The notes: a model not told the origin generated them from the letters alone. Counted from the first letter of the stretch, positions 8,197-18,378 are shown. The stretch is DNA of 55,165 nt from Methanolinea sp. (GCA_025453675.1 JALOPW010000016.1:1-55165), one strand, 5' to 3'. Numbers and translations are program-made.

Positions 8197-8734
8197 TTGA
8201 TCGAAGCCTAAATCTCATTTTTTTCTAAAGAATAGAAGAAAATATTGAATATTTTAAGGTGAATGACCCCCACTGCATCAATGTGTGTCCGGAACTCACC
8301 CAAATCCCAAGCCATATTGCAATTTTTTTTACAAATTTCTCTCAAAATCTCCGCGCTTTGTGATGTTTCGAAGGCTGCCATCGGAGTGTTGATTCGATTT
8401 CACTCATATACACAGTGGAATTTGGAAAAAGACTAAAAAAACTACTTGATTCCCTCCGAGACACAAGCACACGCATTCATGAAAATGGCGCAGCCATTTC
8501 CATATAAACACACTATGAACTCCTTTCAGAATTTCGGACATAAATCATGATTCGGACATAAATCATGAAAATGGCGAAGCCATTTTGGTATGAAAACCGC
8601 ATCCGCGGTTTTCATCAGGGGGGCATGTGACCCAACAGTCTCATGTGCGTTTCATTAGAAAATGAGAGATATTATCTATATTCCAGGGCATACCTTGTGA
8701 GAAGGGTCTCTTCATCCCGTCAGGAAAACGGGGA
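8197..8734. other. AT-rich intergenic region containing repeat copy B
   Basis: About 540 bases without a credible gene. The part upstream of frhA (8200-8440) is AT-rich with A- and T-runs. The rest is the dispersed repeat at 8449-8656, followed by the 3' end of mptA. Confidence 0.7.
8449..8656 (+). repeat. Dispersed mosaic repeat, copy B (longest)
   Basis: Order of modules: end module (TCCGAGACAC, then GCATTCATGAAAATGGC), an ATGGCGCAGCCAT hairpin, the linker CACTATGAACTCCTTTCAG with TTTCGGACATAAATCATGA (its last part duplicated at about 8533-8567), a second ATGGCGAAGCCAT hairpin, then the core with ATGAAAACCGC/GCGGTTTTCAT, six Gs, CATGTGACCCAACAG and TCTCATGTGCGTTTCAT. Confidence 0.88.
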
Positions 8735-9670
8735 TCAGGAATGCTCCCCGTTCAGTTCCACGAAAAGTTCAGCCATGGTGGCCTGCCGCTCGGCGTAGGC
8801 ATCGTGCTGGTGAATGCTCTCCTCGTTGGTCTGGGTAATAGTGATCAGCGAATCTCCGGGGAGCTCCTTAAACTCTGCCAGCACCTTCTTTGCGATCTCC
8901 CTGACGCAGTCCTCCACGAAACGGGGGTTCTTATGGGCATTCAGCACCACGTAGCTCTCATCCCCCCTCTTGAGCAGTTCGAATATGGAGGCACTCATGG
9001 AATCTTTGAGTATCCGGATGATCTTCTCCAGTTTCACATGCTGGTCGTCATCGATCTCTATGCACAGGACACCCCTTCCCCGCTGGTTGTGCGTGGCCAT
9101 GGGTACTTCTGCCAGGAAACCTGCGATCTTTTCATCCGGGATCCCCAGGTGGTGCATCACCGAGATGGCCCGCTCCTTCATGATATCCTGGGCACAGGGG
9201 CAGGCGGTCATCCCGGTCACCTCGGCCCCGATGCTCTTCCTGACGATGGGGTCGCGGAAAGTCCTCCGGGCGACAGCCCGGGCATGCACCTTGACCACTT
9301 CGTGGCAGCTGGTGTGGGATACGGGGGTCTCCCGCTTGACCATGAACTGGCTGTTCATCAGCACCTCGGTGCGGTCTGCATACTCGTGCCGGTCCAGGAG
9401 CTTTCTGGCCACCACGCTGCAGAGATTCTCGATCTCCTTTACGTCGCCATCGATAGCCTGCTGGAGCACCTCATCGATCACCTCGAAGTTCCGGGAGAGG
9501 TTTGCTCCCTTGAGGCTCCCGGGAAGATCCACAAAGACGTCGAAATTGGAGATGAAGATAACCGGCCTCTTATCAGGCCTGGAGACCTCAACCAGTTTCT
9601 TGACGTTTTTGACACCTACCCTGGTGAGATTTATCCGCACATCAGGGATGGTGGACTGAATATCTGGCAA
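8735..9670 (-). CDS. mptA: GTP cyclohydrolase MptA (FolE2-type, methanopterin biosynthesis)
   Basis: MptA opens GTP to 7,8-dihydroneopterin 2',3'-cyclic phosphate, the first step to tetrahydromethanopterin; it is Fe(II)-dependent in characterised archaea. The sequence has the family start PDIQSTIPDVRINLTRVGVKN, conserved HTSCHEVVKVHARAVARRTF, GMTACPCAQ and HNQRGRG. The length of 311 residues is normal. The start codon is TTG at 9670, chosen by fit to the conserved N-terminus; it has only a very close GTGAT upstream, so initiation may be leaderless. It is divergent from ilvC. Confidence 0.95.
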   Translation of the reverse strand: MPDIQSTIPDVRINLTRVGVKNVKKLVEVSRPDKRPVIFISNFDVFVDLPGSLKGANLSRNFEVIDEVLQQAIDGDVKEIENLCSVVARKLLDRHEYADRTEVLMNSQFMVKRETPVSHTSCHEVVKVHARAVARRTFRDPIVRKSIGAEVTGMTACPCAQDIMKERAISVMHHLGIPDEKIAGFLAEVPMATHNQRGRGVLCIEIDDDQHVKLEKIIRILKDSMSASIFELLKRGDESYVVLNAHKNPRFVEDCVREIAKKVLAEFKELPGDSLITITQTNEESIHQHDAYAERQATMAELFVELNGEHS

Positions 9671-9745
9671 ATCACGCCCGGATTTGTGTTTTATGGCATT
9701 GGGAATAGCGCATCGCTCCCAAGAATGATGTGGAATGTAATGTTT

Positions 9746-9761
9746 CTATATAATATTTAAG
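9746..9761 (+). promoter_or_regulatory. TATA region of ilvC
   Basis: CTATATAATATTTAAG lies about 25-30 bp upstream of the first ilvC ATG (9782). No Shine-Dalgarno sequence is visible, so the ilvC mRNA is probably leaderless or nearly so. Confidence 0.6.
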
Positions 9762-9781
9762 TGCTCTGTTACTGATATCTG

Positions 9782-10786
9782 ATGGATCACTGTATGATGG
9801 AAAAATACTATGATACTGATGCGGACCTCGGGGTTCTGAAGGGGAAGAGGATTGCCGTGATCGGCTACGGGTCGCAGGGGAGGGGACAGGCCCTCAACCT
9901 GCGCGACAGTGGCCTGGACGTGGTGATTGGCCTTCGGCCCGGGCGTTCCTGGCAGGCGGCGTCTGCCGATGGATTCAAGGTATACCCCGTCTCCGAGGCC
10001 GTGAAGATGGCCCAGATCATCCAAATCCTGGTACCTGATGAGCACCAGGGCGCCATCTTCCAGGCTGATATCCGCCCCCACCTCTCCGAGAAGAAGTGCC
10101 TGATGTTCTCCCACGGGTTCAACATCCATTTCGGCCAGATCGTCCCTCCTCCGGACGTGGATGTGATCATGGTGGCCCCAAAAGGTCCCGGCCACATGGT
10201 GAGGCGGACTTACGAGGAAGGGAAGGGTGTTCCCGCGCTGATCGCCATCCACCAGAATTATACCGGCCACGCCCAGCAGCTGGCGCTTGCATACGCCAAG
10301 GGGATCGGGGCTACCAGGGCCGTGGTGCTGGAGACGACCTTCCAGGAGGAGACGGAGACGGATCTCTTCGGCGAGCAGGCGGTGCTGTGCGGGGGGATCA
10401 CCTCCCTGATCAAGGCGGGTTTTGAGACCCTGGTGGACGCGGGGTATGCCCCCGAGATGGCCTACCTCGAAGTCCTCCACGAGACCAAGCTGATCGTGGA
10501 CCTCATTTACGAGGGCGGTTTTACCAGGATGCGCAGCTCCATCAGCAACACCGCCCAGTACGGGGATCTGACCCGCGGTCCCCGGGTCATCGGCCCCGAG
10601 ACCTACCTGGCCATGCAGGAGATTCTAAAAGAGATCCAGAGCGGCGAGTTTGCCAAGGAATGGATGCTCGAGAACATGGTGAACCGGCCTGTCTTCAACG
10701 CCCTCACCAGGGCGGACGAGGAGCACCTGATAGAACAGGTGGGAAAAGAGGTCCGGGCTATGATGCCCCAGTTCAAGAAACAATAA
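9782..10786 (+). CDS. ilvC: Ketol-acid reductoisomerase
   Basis: IlvC converts acetolactate or acetohydroxybutyrate to the dihydroxy acids of valine, leucine and isoleucine synthesis, using NAD(P)H and Mg2+. The sequence shows the Rossmann motif IGYGSQGRG (about residues 27-35), [31 protein letters not shown], and the Mg-binding [10 protein letters not shown]...[15 protein letters not shown]...SNTAQYGD region of a class I enzyme. At 334 residues it has the usual class I length. ATGs at 9794 and 9797 are alternative starts. It stands alone; no other ilv genes are adjacent. Confidence 0.97.
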   Translation: MDHCMMEKYYDTDADLGVLKGKRIAVIGYGSQGRGQALNLRDSGLDVVIGLRPGRSWQAASADGFKVYPVSEAVKMAQIIQILVPDEHQGAIFQADIRPHLSEKKCLMFSHGFNIHFGQIVPPPDVDVIMVAPKGPGHMVRRTYEEGKGVPALIAIHQNYTGHAQQLALAYAKGIGATRAVVLETTFQEETETDLFGEQAVLCGGITSLIKAGFETLVDAGYAPEMAYLEVLHETKLIVDLIYEGGFTRMRSSISNTAQYGDLTRGPRVIGPETYLAMQEILKEIQSGEFAKEWMLENMVNRPVFNALTRADEEHLIEQVGKEVRAMMPQFKKQ

Positions 10787-10901
10787 GCAGCCAAATCCAT
10801 TTTTTTCGGTATTTCAAGGGGTGAGCCGGTTATGGCCGGCACATCGAGGAAGGGGAAGATGGGAGGATGGGTATCGACTCCACTGGCCCCTGCCCGGAAT
10901 T

Positions 10902-12974
10902 TTACCGCCGCATAATCCTGGTGAGCGAACCAAGTGCGGCCTCGACCTCGTCTGGACCAAGCACCACCTCGCCTGAGTCCCCCGTGATCCGGAGGGAGTC
11001 CCCTCCCACCGACCCGATGATGCGGCAGGGAAGGCCAGCCAGGGCATCCCTGTGCCGGCAGGCCAGGAGGAACCTGCCGCAGGTCTCAGAGAAGAGTTCC
11101 CGGAGGAGGTCGCCCTCCAGCCGCACGGTGGCGCGCGGGGCCAGGGTGACCAGCGCTGCAAGGAGCCCCCCCTGCGAGATGTCGGTGGCCGCCAGGTCAG
11201 CCGACGCAGCGACCCGTTCCCTGACCGGCGCCAGGAACTTCGCATCCCCTCGCGGAGGGGCAGATCCCCCGCACCCGGTCACCGCGTCGAGAACCGAACC
11301 ACCGAGATGCATTCCGGCATCTCCCATGAGTGCCAGTTCCCATCCATCATCAGGCTGAACAGGGTCGAGGAGCGGGCCTTTCCCGAGCATCCCGATGGAA
11401 GGCGTGGGCTTGATCTGGGTGTTCAGCTCGTCGCTCTCATTGTAAAGGGAGACGTTTCCGCCCACCACCGGAACCCCAAGGGTCCGCGCCTCATCTCCCA
11501 TACCCCTCACGGATTCGGATATCTGCCAGTAGATCTCAGGGTGAACTGGGCTTGCAAAGTTGAGGCAGTTCAGTATGCAGATGGGACGTGCACCCACGCA
11601 GGCCAGGTTGCTGGCGTTCTCGAGCACTGCGTTCGCAGTTCCGTTATACGGTGAGAGGTGGATGTGCCGGGGGTTGCAGCCGCAGGAGAATGCCAGCGCC
11701 TGGCCTTCAAGCCGGAGGACTGCCGCATCACCCCCGAGAGAGACGGTCCTGAGCTGGACATCGTGATCATACTGCTCATACACCCAGTCCTTCCGTGCCA
11801 CCTCGGGGTTGGAGAGCACCAGGAGGGCAAGGGTCCTGATATCTCCGCCCGGACGGGAGAACTGTCTCGTGGTATCGCAGGTCTTCTGCTCCCATGCACA
11901 GGGGGGTGCATGGGTGACCAGGAGGTCGATGGGAAGGTCGCATACCATGCGGCCGTGGAAGGTAACCCTGTAAAATGGTTCTGCGATCACCTCGCCGATC
12001 TCGCTCCATTTCAGGTCATACTTCTCGGCAATACGGCCCATGAGTGGCACATCGCCAGGGTCCACCTCGATAAGCATCCGCTCCTGGGACTCCGCGAGCA
12101 TGATCTCCACGGGGTGCATGTCCCGCTCCCGCTGGTGCACCCGGTCAGCCCGGATCAGCCCGCCGAAGGTACTGCACATCTCACTCGAGGCCCCTGCGAG
12201 CCCAGCCGCGCCGAGATCCCTGCAGGAGAGGATCTTTCCTGTCTCTGCCATCTCGATGATTGCCTCGATCAGGAGTTTCTCGGTGAAGGGGTCACCTATC
12301 TGCACGCTGGGCCGATCGGAAGCCTCTGAATCCTCAGAGAGATCCCGGGACGCAAATGAGGCCCCCCCAAGCCCGTCTCTTCCGGTGGACGCTCCGATCA
12401 GGACAAGGCTGCTGCCTGGCCGCTTCACCCGGGCGGTGAGGAAGCGGTCAGGGGCCACAAGGCCTACGCAGACCACATTCACCAGGGGGTTTCCGCTGTA
12501 TCCCTGGTCGAAGCAGAGGTCCCCGCGGACCACCGGCACACCGATACAGTTCCCGTAGCCACCGATTCCTCCCACCACGTGTTCAAAGAGGTAGCGGTTC
12601 TTCTCCTTCTCGAGGGGTCCGAAGTAGAGGGGATCCATGAGGGCTATTGGGCGGGCCCCCATGGAGAGCACGTCGCGCACGATCCCTCCTACGCCGGTTG
12701 CCGCCCCGTCATGAGGATCCACATAACTGGGGTGATTGTGGCTCTCCATGCTCACCGCCAGGGCAATACGATCACTGAATCGGACGATAGCAGCATCGTC
12801 CCCCGGCCCCAGCAGCACATCCGGGCCGGTGGTGGGGAGTGTCTTTAACAGGGCGCGGGTGGAGCGGTAACTGCAGTGCTCGCTCCACAAGTTCTCAAAA
12901 CAGGCCATCTCCACATCGGTTGGCTCCCGTTGAAGCGCCGTCCGAATCTGCTCCATGTCCCCGGCAGATAACAT
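10902..12974 (-). CDS. purL: Phosphoribosylformylglycinamidine synthase subunit PurL
   Basis: PurL is the ATP-dependent synthetase subunit that converts FGAR to FGAM with ammonia from PurQ, assisted by PurS. The 690-residue small-type protein contains [30 protein letters not shown], the [22 protein letters not shown] signature and [10 protein letters not shown] in the second half. It ends about 115 bp from the convergent ilvC gene. The first ATG (12974) or the ATG at 12956 could be used. It is divergent from aIF2-beta; purQ and purS are not in the window. Confidence 0.97.
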   Translation of the reverse strand: MLSAGDMEQIRTALQREPTDVEMACFENLWSEHCSYRSTRALLKTLPTTGPDVLLGPGDDAAIVRFSDRIALAVSMESHNHPSYVDPHDGAATGVGGIVRDVLSMGARPIALMDPLYFGPLEKEKNRYLFEHVVGGIGGYGNCIGVPVVRGDLCFDQGYSGNPLVNVVCVGLVAPDRFLTARVKRPGSSLVLIGASTGRDGLGGASFASRDLSEDSEASDRPSVQIGDPFTEKLLIEAIIEMAETGKILSCRDLGAAGLAGASSEMCSTFGGLIRADRVHQRERDMHPVEIMLAESQERMLIEVDPGDVPLMGRIAEKYDLKWSEIGEVIAEPFYRVTFHGRMVCDLPIDLLVTHAPPCAWEQKTCDTTRQFSRPGGDIRTLALLVLSNPEVARKDWVYEQYDHDVQLRTVSLGGDAAVLRLEGQALAFSCGCNPRHIHLSPYNGTANAVLENASNLACVGARPICILNCLNFASPVHPEIYWQISESVRGMGDEARTLGVPVVGGNVSLYNESDELNTQIKPTPSIGMLGKGPLLDPVQPDDGWELALMGDAGMHLGGSVLDAVTGCGGSAPPRGDAKFLAPVRERVAASADLAATDISQGGLLAALVTLAPRATVRLEGDLLRELFSETCGRFLLACRHRDALAGLPCRIIGSVGGDSLRITGDSGEVVLGPDEVEAALGSLTRIMRR

Positions 12975-13064
12975 GCAGGAGAAAGTTCATGCTGCACGTT
13001 CAAAAAGGCAGCGGGCATACCCGGGAGGAGGCATTTTTACACCTGAGCACCTTATATAAGAATA

Positions 13065-13682
13065 ATGGTTGAGCCGTACGAGACACTCCTGAAGAAGGCC
13101 TATGCCCACGTGACCGAACCGACCGAATCGGTGGAGCGGTTCACGGTCCCTGAAGCCAGGTCATATATTGAAGGGAAGACCACGGTGCTCGAGAATTTCT
13201 CCGAGATCGCCGATACCGTCCGCCGCGACAAGGATCACCTGATGAAGTTTCTCCTGGGAGAACTCGGCACTGCCGGGAAGATCGATGGTTCCCGGGCTAT
13301 CTTCAACGGGAAATTCGAACCAACGCTGATCAACTCCCTCGTAAAAGGGTATGTGGATGATTATGTCATCTGCTCTGAGTGCGGGAAACCCGACACCCGC
13401 CTCGTCAAGGACGACCGGGTCCTCCTCCTGCGCTGTGATGCCTGTGGAGGTCACCGGCCGGTAAGGAAGAGGAAGGCGCGGACCGAGCCGGTCAGCAACG
13501 AAATAGCGGAGGGGGCGATCATCGACGTCGAGGTGCAGTCCGTGAGCCGCAGGGGCGACGGAGTGGTAAGGATGGGGAGGTATATCCTCTACATCCCCGG
13601 AGGAAAGCCCGGCCAGACGGTAAAGGTCAGGATTACACGGGTCTCGGGCTCTATCGTGTTCACAGAACGGGTACTGAGCTGA
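13065..13682 (+). CDS. Translation initiation factor aIF2 beta with C-terminal TRAM domain
   Basis: The beta subunit of aIF2 helps deliver initiator tRNA to the small ribosomal subunit. Residues 1-100 give the aIF2-beta core ([21 protein letters not shown]). A C4 zinc finger uses C103, C106, C124 and C127 (ICSECG...LRCDACGG). Residues from about 148 form a TRAM domain ([22 protein letters not shown]) that probably binds RNA. This fusion, with 205 residues against about 140 for the plain subunit, is known in some methanogens. CTTATATAAG at 13051-13060 lies only 5-14 bp before the ATG, so either another TATA (CATTTTTAC, near 13032) is used or transcription begins inside the frame. Confidence 0.95.
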   Translation: MVEPYETLLKKAYAHVTEPTESVERFTVPEARSYIEGKTTVLENFSEIADTVRRDKDHLMKFLLGELGTAGKIDGSRAIFNGKFEPTLINSLVKGYVDDYVICSECGKPDTRLVKDDRVLLLRCDACGGHRPVRKRKARTEPVSNEIAEGAIIDVEVQSVSRRGDGVVRMGRYILYIPGGKPGQTVKVRITRVSGSIVFTERVLS

Positions 13683-13751
13683 ATACCTCGTGGTCTCAAA
13701 CTTGGTACTTCCTTAGTATGGGAGAGAAAATCCCTAAAATTTTCTTCCTGG

Positions 13752-13923
13752 TACACGCATAGAAAATGAACTGCATATGAGACCCATGGTCACATACCCC
13801 TCATATGAAAACCGCGGATGCAATTTTCATACCAAAACACTATGAACTCCTTTCAGGATTTCGGACATAAATTATGAAAATGGCGAAGCCATTTTCATTC
13901 GGAAATGCCTGAGGCATTTTCCA
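13752..13923. repeat. Dispersed mosaic repeat, copy C
   Basis: The core module is present in reverse (CATATGAGACCCATGGTCACATAC..., then ATATGAAAACCGC with a diverged second arm), followed by CACTATGAACTCCTTTCAGG, TTTCGGACATAAATTATG and a perfect hairpin ATGAAAATGGC-GAA-GCCATTTTCAT. A further hairpin, GGAAATGCC...GGCATTTTCC, ends the unit. It lies between convergent aIF2-beta and rpoL. Confidence 0.82.
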
Positions 13924-13966
13924 TGGGAAAGAGAGAGACGAACACGAATCTCTCAAATAATTTTTT

Positions 13967-14242
13967 TTAGGATCTTCCGGAGGAGAGACTCTCCAGGAGT
14001 TCGCTACATGATCCCGATATGCGCCGACAGGCATCGGTGATGGCGTCCAGCGGTCCCTTCCTCCCGTTGGTGGTGACGAGCAGCTCCGGATCTGAGAACT
14101 GGAACTTGATGAGGTATTTCGCCACGTCCACGTCGGGATCCTTCAGGATCTCCTCGGTGAGGACATTCATGAAGGTGTGACCCTCTCCCTGGATGAGGAG
14201 TTTCACTTTATCCTTCTTCAGTTCAAGGATCTTTATATTCAT
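13967..14242 (-). CDS. rpoL: DNA-directed RNA polymerase subunit L (Rpo11)
   Basis: This 91-residue subunit pairs with Rpo3 (D) in the assembly platform of archaeal RNA polymerase. MNIKILELKKDKVKLLIQGE, GHTFMNVLTEEILKDPDVDVAKYLIK and a TNGRKGPLDAITDACRRI helix are the RpoL pattern. A longer open frame reaches to 14371, but the ATG at 14242 fits the family start and lies about 28 bp below a TATA-like CTATATAGG (about 14267-14275), consistent with a leaderless mRNA. It is convergent with repeat copy C. Confidence 0.93.
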   Translation of the reverse strand: MNIKILELKKDKVKLLIQGEGHTFMNVLTEEILKDPDVDVAKYLIKFQFSDPELLVTTNGRKGPLDAITDACRRISGSCSELLESLSSGRS

Positions 14243-14322
14243 CCACCTATGAATGGGAGGCGGAATCCTATATAGATATGTGTCTGTGCAGGGAGAGCTG
14301 CACTGCAGTATCCCGTCGCCGG

Positions 14323-15042
14323 TCAGAATGTGAATGTTTCGCCGTCCGTTCCCAGGTGAGGCAGGTCCCATGGCATATGGTGGCTCTGGTGCACGCAGCG
14401 GAAATCCACTGCATCGAGATCCCGGGCGAGGTCACAGGCCTCCTGGTAGTTCATGTGCTTGGGGACGTGGAGGCGTGGCGGGAGAAGCGCGTCCACCAGG
14501 AGGAGATCCACTCCTTTGAGTGACCTGGCGGTCTCTTCGGGAAGACTGGAGATGGCGTCTGAGGTATACCCGATGCGCACACCATCGAGCGCGAGGAGCA
14601 CCCCGCAGGTATAAGCCGGCGGGTGGATGACGGGTAGGAAGGCACACTCGATACCAAACAGGTCAAAGGGGGTATACGCCCCGACCGGGTGGTGCCTGAA
14701 ATCAAGGAACTGAAAAATTCCTCCGCAATAGTCCATCACCTGCGGTGGTGCATAGACGTCCGGCATCTTCTGGACCCGGTAAAACTCCCCGAACCCCATG
14801 AAGTGATCATAGTGGCCATGGGTCCAGAGCACGGCATCGATACGGGGGGAACCCGAGGCAAGGAGCTGCTGGCGGAGGTCGGGGCCCGTGTCAATGAGGA
14901 TGTGGCGCCCCTGGTGCTCCAGCAGCAGGGAGGTCCGAAGCCTCTGCAGGCCATGCTCGCGCGCATGGGTGCACTGGGGACAGGAACACCCTATCCTCGG
15001 GGTCCCTATTGCATCCCCGGTGCCCAGCAGGACAACTCTCAT
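14323..15042 (-). CDS. MBL-fold metallo-hydrolase (PhnP-like, COG1235)
   Basis: The 239-residue cytoplasmic enzyme has the metallo-beta-lactamase metal motif THGHYDH, with further ligands in HPPAYTCGV, TSDAIS and HQSHHMPW. Its start LLGTGDAIGTPRIGCSCPQC, with a CSCPQC pair, matches the PhnP/COG1235 group of cyclic phosphodiesterases, where these Cys/His residues can bind an extra zinc. The substrate is unknown. The ATG lies only 1 bp after the stop of the AAA ATPase gene, which implies translational coupling. Confidence 0.85.
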   Translation of the reverse strand: MRVVLLGTGDAIGTPRIGCSCPQCTHAREHGLQRLRTSLLLEHQGRHILIDTGPDLRQQLLASGSPRIDAVLWTHGHYDHFMGFGEFYRVQKMPDVYAPPQVMDYCGGIFQFLDFRHHPVGAYTPFDLFGIECAFLPVIHPPAYTCGVLLALDGVRIGYTSDAISSLPEETARSLKGVDLLLVDALLPPRLHVPKHMNYQEACDLARDLDAVDFRCVHQSHHMPWDLPHLGTDGETFTF

Positions 15043-15043
15043 C

Positions 15044-16321
15044 CTAGGACAACCAGTTCTGGGCCCGGATACTATTCCGGTTCTTCACGAGCAAAAAACC
15101 ACACTCCACGTCCTCGGGGGTGAGGGTCTCCCTGTGTTCCATGAGTGCGGAGAGGAGCGCCTCCTTGATCATGATCCGGAGATCAGCCCCGGAAAAGCCT
15201 TCGGTCCTGTCAGCAAGACCCGGGAGATCAAAGCTGCACTGCATGCTTGAAGAGACCTTCTCAAGTATGGACTGGCGCATGTCCCGGTCCGGGAGCCCGA
15301 ACTCCACCACCTCGTCAAAACGCCTCCAGGCCGCCTCATCCAGGAGCTGGGGGTGATTCGTGGCCCCTATCAGGAGAACCCCGTGCCGGACCAGACTCAC
15401 CTGGTCGATGTTCTTGAGGAGGGCGTTCACCGCCCGCTTCATTGCCCCGTGGTCGTCGGCGACCCTGCTCTTGGCGACAAAGTCGAACTCGTCGATGAAG
15501 AGGATACACGGGGCCATTTTCTTTGCCAGATCGAATATCCGATCGATATTCTTCGAAGTTTCCCCCAGGTACTGGGAAGTGATCATCGAGAGCCGCACCT
15601 CAAGGAGAGGCAGGTGGAGTTTCCGGGAGAGGGCCAGCGCGAGGGAAGTCTTCCCTGTGCCCGGAGGGCCTACAAAGAGGAGTTTGCCCACCTCGTGTAT
15701 GCGGTGCCGACGGAGTACCTCCCGGTGCTTCCGGGCCACCTGTATCTTCCTGATGATATTGTGCTGCTCCTGGGTGCAGACAATATCATCAAAGTCCTGT
15801 TCCACCTCCTCAGGCGCACTCAAAATAATAAGGTCCATGGCGCTTTTCAGGCGTTCGTCGTCGGCAAGGATCTTCGCAACCTTGGACTCCAGGAAGACGC
15901 GTGTATCTTCCAGGGGAGGATTCTCCAGCCGCACCTTCTCGTAGGAGACCTTCGTTGATTCGAAATGCTCGAAGAAATAGGCCAGAGCGGGGTTTTTCTC
16001 GATATAGTGCAACCCCCCCCTCTTCAGGAACCAGCGTGCCGCAGGCTCCAGGGTTGTCAGCCGGATACGCTGCCCGAACTCCTCGCAGGTGACCACCGGG
16101 GTCTGCTCCATCTTCCGGCAGGCGTCATCGATGCCAAGGCTCCTCCGGATCATCCCCTCGCTCACGTGCAGGGGACGCTTCACTTCCGTCGTACCATTGA
16201 CCGCAAAGAGATTCCTGCATTCAGGGGTCAGGTCATTGGCATCCAGGTTGTGATGGGTATTGAAGAGTTCTGCGGTGAGGAGGATCTCCATGAGCTTGAG
16301 GGTCTCGTCATCTGCAGGCAT
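15044..16321 (-). CDS. AAA+ ATPase with N-terminal accessory domain
   Basis: The C-terminal half is a complete AAA module: Walker A VGPPGTGKTSLALALSRKL, Walker B CILFIDEFDFVA, sensor-1-like LIGATNHPQLLDEAAWRRFDEV with arginine finger residues, and a lid with SGADLRIMIKEALLSALM. The first 190 residues are helical and not recognised. The arrangement is like proteasome/Cdc48-type remodelling ATPases, but there is only one AAA domain and no OB domain is obvious. It is coupled to the following MBL-fold hydrolase (1-bp gap), so both probably act on one process. Confidence 0.85.
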   Translation of the reverse strand: MPADDETLKLMEILLTAELFNTHHNLDANDLTPECRNLFAVNGTTEVKRPLHVSEGMIRRSLGIDDACRKMEQTPVVTCEEFGQRIRLTTLEPAARWFLKRGGLHYIEKNPALAYFFEHFESTKVSYEKVRLENPPLEDTRVFLESKVAKILADDERLKSAMDLIILSAPEEVEQDFDDIVCTQEQHNIIRKIQVARKHREVLRRHRIHEVGKLLFVGPPGTGKTSLALALSRKLHLPLLEVRLSMITSQYLGETSKNIDRIFDLAKKMAPCILFIDEFDFVAKSRVADDHGAMKRAVNALLKNIDQVSLVRHGVLLIGATNHPQLLDEAAWRRFDEVVEFGLPDRDMRQSILEKVSSSMQCSFDLPGLADRTEGFSGADLRIMIKEALLSALMEHRETLTPEDVECGFLLVKNRNSIRAQNWLS

Positions 16322-16365
16322 TTCTGTAACCTTTATTATTTACCCTGGAATTGTTTAAGGGTATC

Positions 16366-17241
16366 TCATGTGGTGGTGACCAGGCACCCATCGCTCGTCA
16401 CGATGAGGGTATGCTCGGCCTGGGAGACGAGTGAGCCGGGAACATCCGAGAGGACCGGGTATCCCCTTACCACCTGTGAACGGACAAGGGTCGCGAGGGC
16501 AAGGTCGAGTTTTTCCTCATGGAGCCATCTCCTGGAGAAGGGTAATCCCTTGCGAGGCCTGATCTCTTCGAGGATCCGCCGGGCCGAGGGGAGCCTCACC
16601 GGCCTGACAGCGAGTTGCTGGTAGATCTCGGTACGGTGCTTCTCGCTCACATGGCCGGTGCCGGTACTGGCAAAGGGTTCTATGGCAAAGACCATGCCCT
16701 CCTCGAGGACTGCCCCCCCTTGGACACGTATATTGGGGATGTTCGGGGGAGTATGGATCATGAACCTGTCCAGCCCGTGTCCGGTGAGATTCGCCACGGG
16801 CCGAAAGCCCCTCGACTCGATCTCATCATTGATGGCGACCCCAAGGTCTCCTGTACTCACCCCGGGCCGTACAATGGAGATGGCCGCGGCCAGCCCACGC
16901 GAAGAGGCCTCGACGAGCAGCGGGTGGTCCCCGAGGTCCACGGTCATGGCGGTATCGGCTATGTAGCCATCAATGTGGACTCCGAGGTCGAGCTTGACCA
17001 TGTCTCCCCGGGAAAAGATCCTTTCGTCACCACAAGAAGCGGTATCGTGGGCAGCATCCTCGTTGATAGAGACATTCAGAGGAAAAGCAAGGCCGGCTCC
17101 TGCATCCCTCACCATCCCCTCGATCTTCTCCACCACCGCGAGGTAAGAGGCCCCCACCCTTATCTCATCAGCACCCCTCGCACGTATGGCCGAGGCTATC
17201 CTGCCGGCCTCGATGTACTGGTCCATCACATCATCATTCAT
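16366..17241 (-). CDS. map: Methionine aminopeptidase, type II
   Basis: The enzyme removes N-terminal Met from nascent proteins. It has the M24 pita-bread fold with metal ligands in KLDLGVHIDGYIADTAMTVD (two Asp), NLTGHGLDRFMIH (His), FAIEPFASTGTG (Glu) and a terminal AEHTLIVT (Glu). The insert between the last two regions and the length of 291 residues are typical of archaeal type II enzymes. GAGG is 8 bp upstream of the ATG. It follows the other M24 peptidase gene by 9 bp in one operon. Confidence 0.96.
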   Translation of the reverse strand: MNDDVMDQYIEAGRIASAIRARGADEIRVGASYLAVVEKIEGMVRDAGAGLAFPLNVSINEDAAHDTASCGDERIFSRGDMVKLDLGVHIDGYIADTAMTVDLGDHPLLVEASSRGLAAAISIVRPGVSTGDLGVAINDEIESRGFRPVANLTGHGLDRFMIHTPPNIPNIRVQGGAVLEEGMVFAIEPFASTGTGHVSEKHRTEIYQQLAVRPVRLPSARRILEEIRPRKGLPFSRRWLHEEKLDLALATLVRSQVVRGYPVLSDVPGSLVSQAEHTLIVTSDGCLVTTT

Positions 17242-17250
17242 GCACAGGCC

Positions 17251-18378
17251 TCACAGTACCAGGTCATTCGGATAACGTGTCAGGGATATGAACCCTCCAG
17301 GACCGATGACCCCGGTATTCTCGAGCCTTACCCCGCCTGCACCGTGATGATAGAGGCCTGGCTCGTTGGTGACCACATTTCCGGGATGGAGCACCTCCCC
17401 CATGGGCCCGAGGCTCGGGGCTTCATGGACCTCCAGGCCCACGCCATGCCCGAGGTTGTGTACGAATCCCGAAGCACCGCTCTCGTACCCGCGTTCCCCG
17501 AAGAAGTCTACCACTGCCTGGTACACGACGGCACCACTCACGCCGGGGCGCATCAGTCGTGCGGCCAGATCCTGGGCATCTCTGACCGCCCGGTACATCT
17601 CCGCGATGTCAGGAGACGGCTCTCCCCGGCAGACAGTGCGGCTCATGTCGCTGTAATATCCCGTCTGCTCATCCCGGGGGAAGATGTCTATCACTATCGG
17701 TTCATCAGCCCGTAGTTGACCCTCTCCCCTGAGATGGGGAATGGTGGTCTCCTCCCCGCATGCGACGATGGTATCCGTGCCCATACAACCGTGCTTCAGG
17801 AGAACCTTGTGCATGGCAGCCCGGATCATGCCGGAAGTGAGGGGGACGGCACCCTGGGAGAGGAGACCTTTCTTCACCCTTGCCTTTCGAATCATCGTGA
17901 TACCCCTGTCCATGGCCTCATCCGTGGCCACCTGCACCTGCTGTATTTTCCCGATCTCCCACGGGCTCTTTATTGCCCGCATATCCCTGAGTGCGGTCCG
18001 TTCCACCTCAAGAGTCCGGATAGAAGAGAGCTCCCTGGCCAGGGCATACGGGAACTGGGGCGGGACCAGGACCTTGCCCTTCACCAGGCCTGCAATCAGC
18101 CGGGCGAGAGCCCGCCAGCGGTCATTCTCCTCCTTCAGTATCTCTAAGAGCCCGGCCTGGGCCCTGGACATCACCGCAGCGGTGGATTCTCTCTCTGCAC
18201 GTTCACACTCCATCTGGGATACAATCACCGTTCCCCTCTCACCTGGCCGGCGGATGTAGAGGATGGAATCGGTGGTGGTAAACCGGGTGAGATAGCGCAT
18301 ATCGGCATCCTGAGAGGATCCAACAGCCACGTAGGCGTCAGATCCGCTGTGCAGGAGGGCCTCTTCAAGCGCATCCAT
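17251..18378 (-). CDS. M24-family metallopeptidase (Xaa-Pro aminopeptidase/prolidase type)
   Basis: An N-terminal creatinase-like domain (about residues 1-125) precedes a C-terminal M24 catalytic domain with PIVIDIFPRDEQTGYYSDMSRTV (two Asp), FVHNLGHGVGLEVHEAP (His), VVTNEPGLY (Glu) and GVRLENTGVI (Glu). These are the five dinuclear-metal ligands. It probably cleaves Xaa-Pro peptides. The open frame extends to 18408, but the ATG at 18378 is preferred, lying downstream of a TATA-like CATAAAAG (about 18412-18420). It forms an operon with map. Confidence 0.9.
   Translation of the reverse strand: MDALEEALLHSGSDAYVAVGSSQDADMRYLTRFTTTDSILYIRRPGERGTVIVSQMECERAERESTAAVMSRAQAGLLEILKEENDRWRALARLIAGLVKGKVLVPPQFPYALARELSSIRTLEVERTALRDMRAIKSPWEIGKIQQVQVATDEAMDRGITMIRKARVKKGLLSQGAVPLTSGMIRAAMHKVLLKHGCMGTDTIVACGEETTIPHLRGEGQLRADEPIVIDIFPRDEQTGYYSDMSRTVCRGEPSPDIAEMYRAVRDAQDLAARLMRPGVSGAVVYQAVVDFFGERGYESGASGFVHNLGHGVGLEVHEAPSLGPMGEVLHPGNVVTNEPGLYHHGAGGVRLENTGVIGPGGFISLTRYPNDLVL

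Noticed and set aside
8741-9760. 339-codon plus-strand frame opposite mptA
   Set aside because: Antisense to a well-supported MptA; long frame results from GC-rich codon bias.
9746-10480. 244-codon minus-strand frame opposite ilvC
   Set aside because: Shadow of ilvC; no recognisable motif.
16615-17715. 366-codon plus-strand frame opposite map and the M24 peptidase
   Set aside because: Crosses two convincing genes on the other strand and has no domain pattern.
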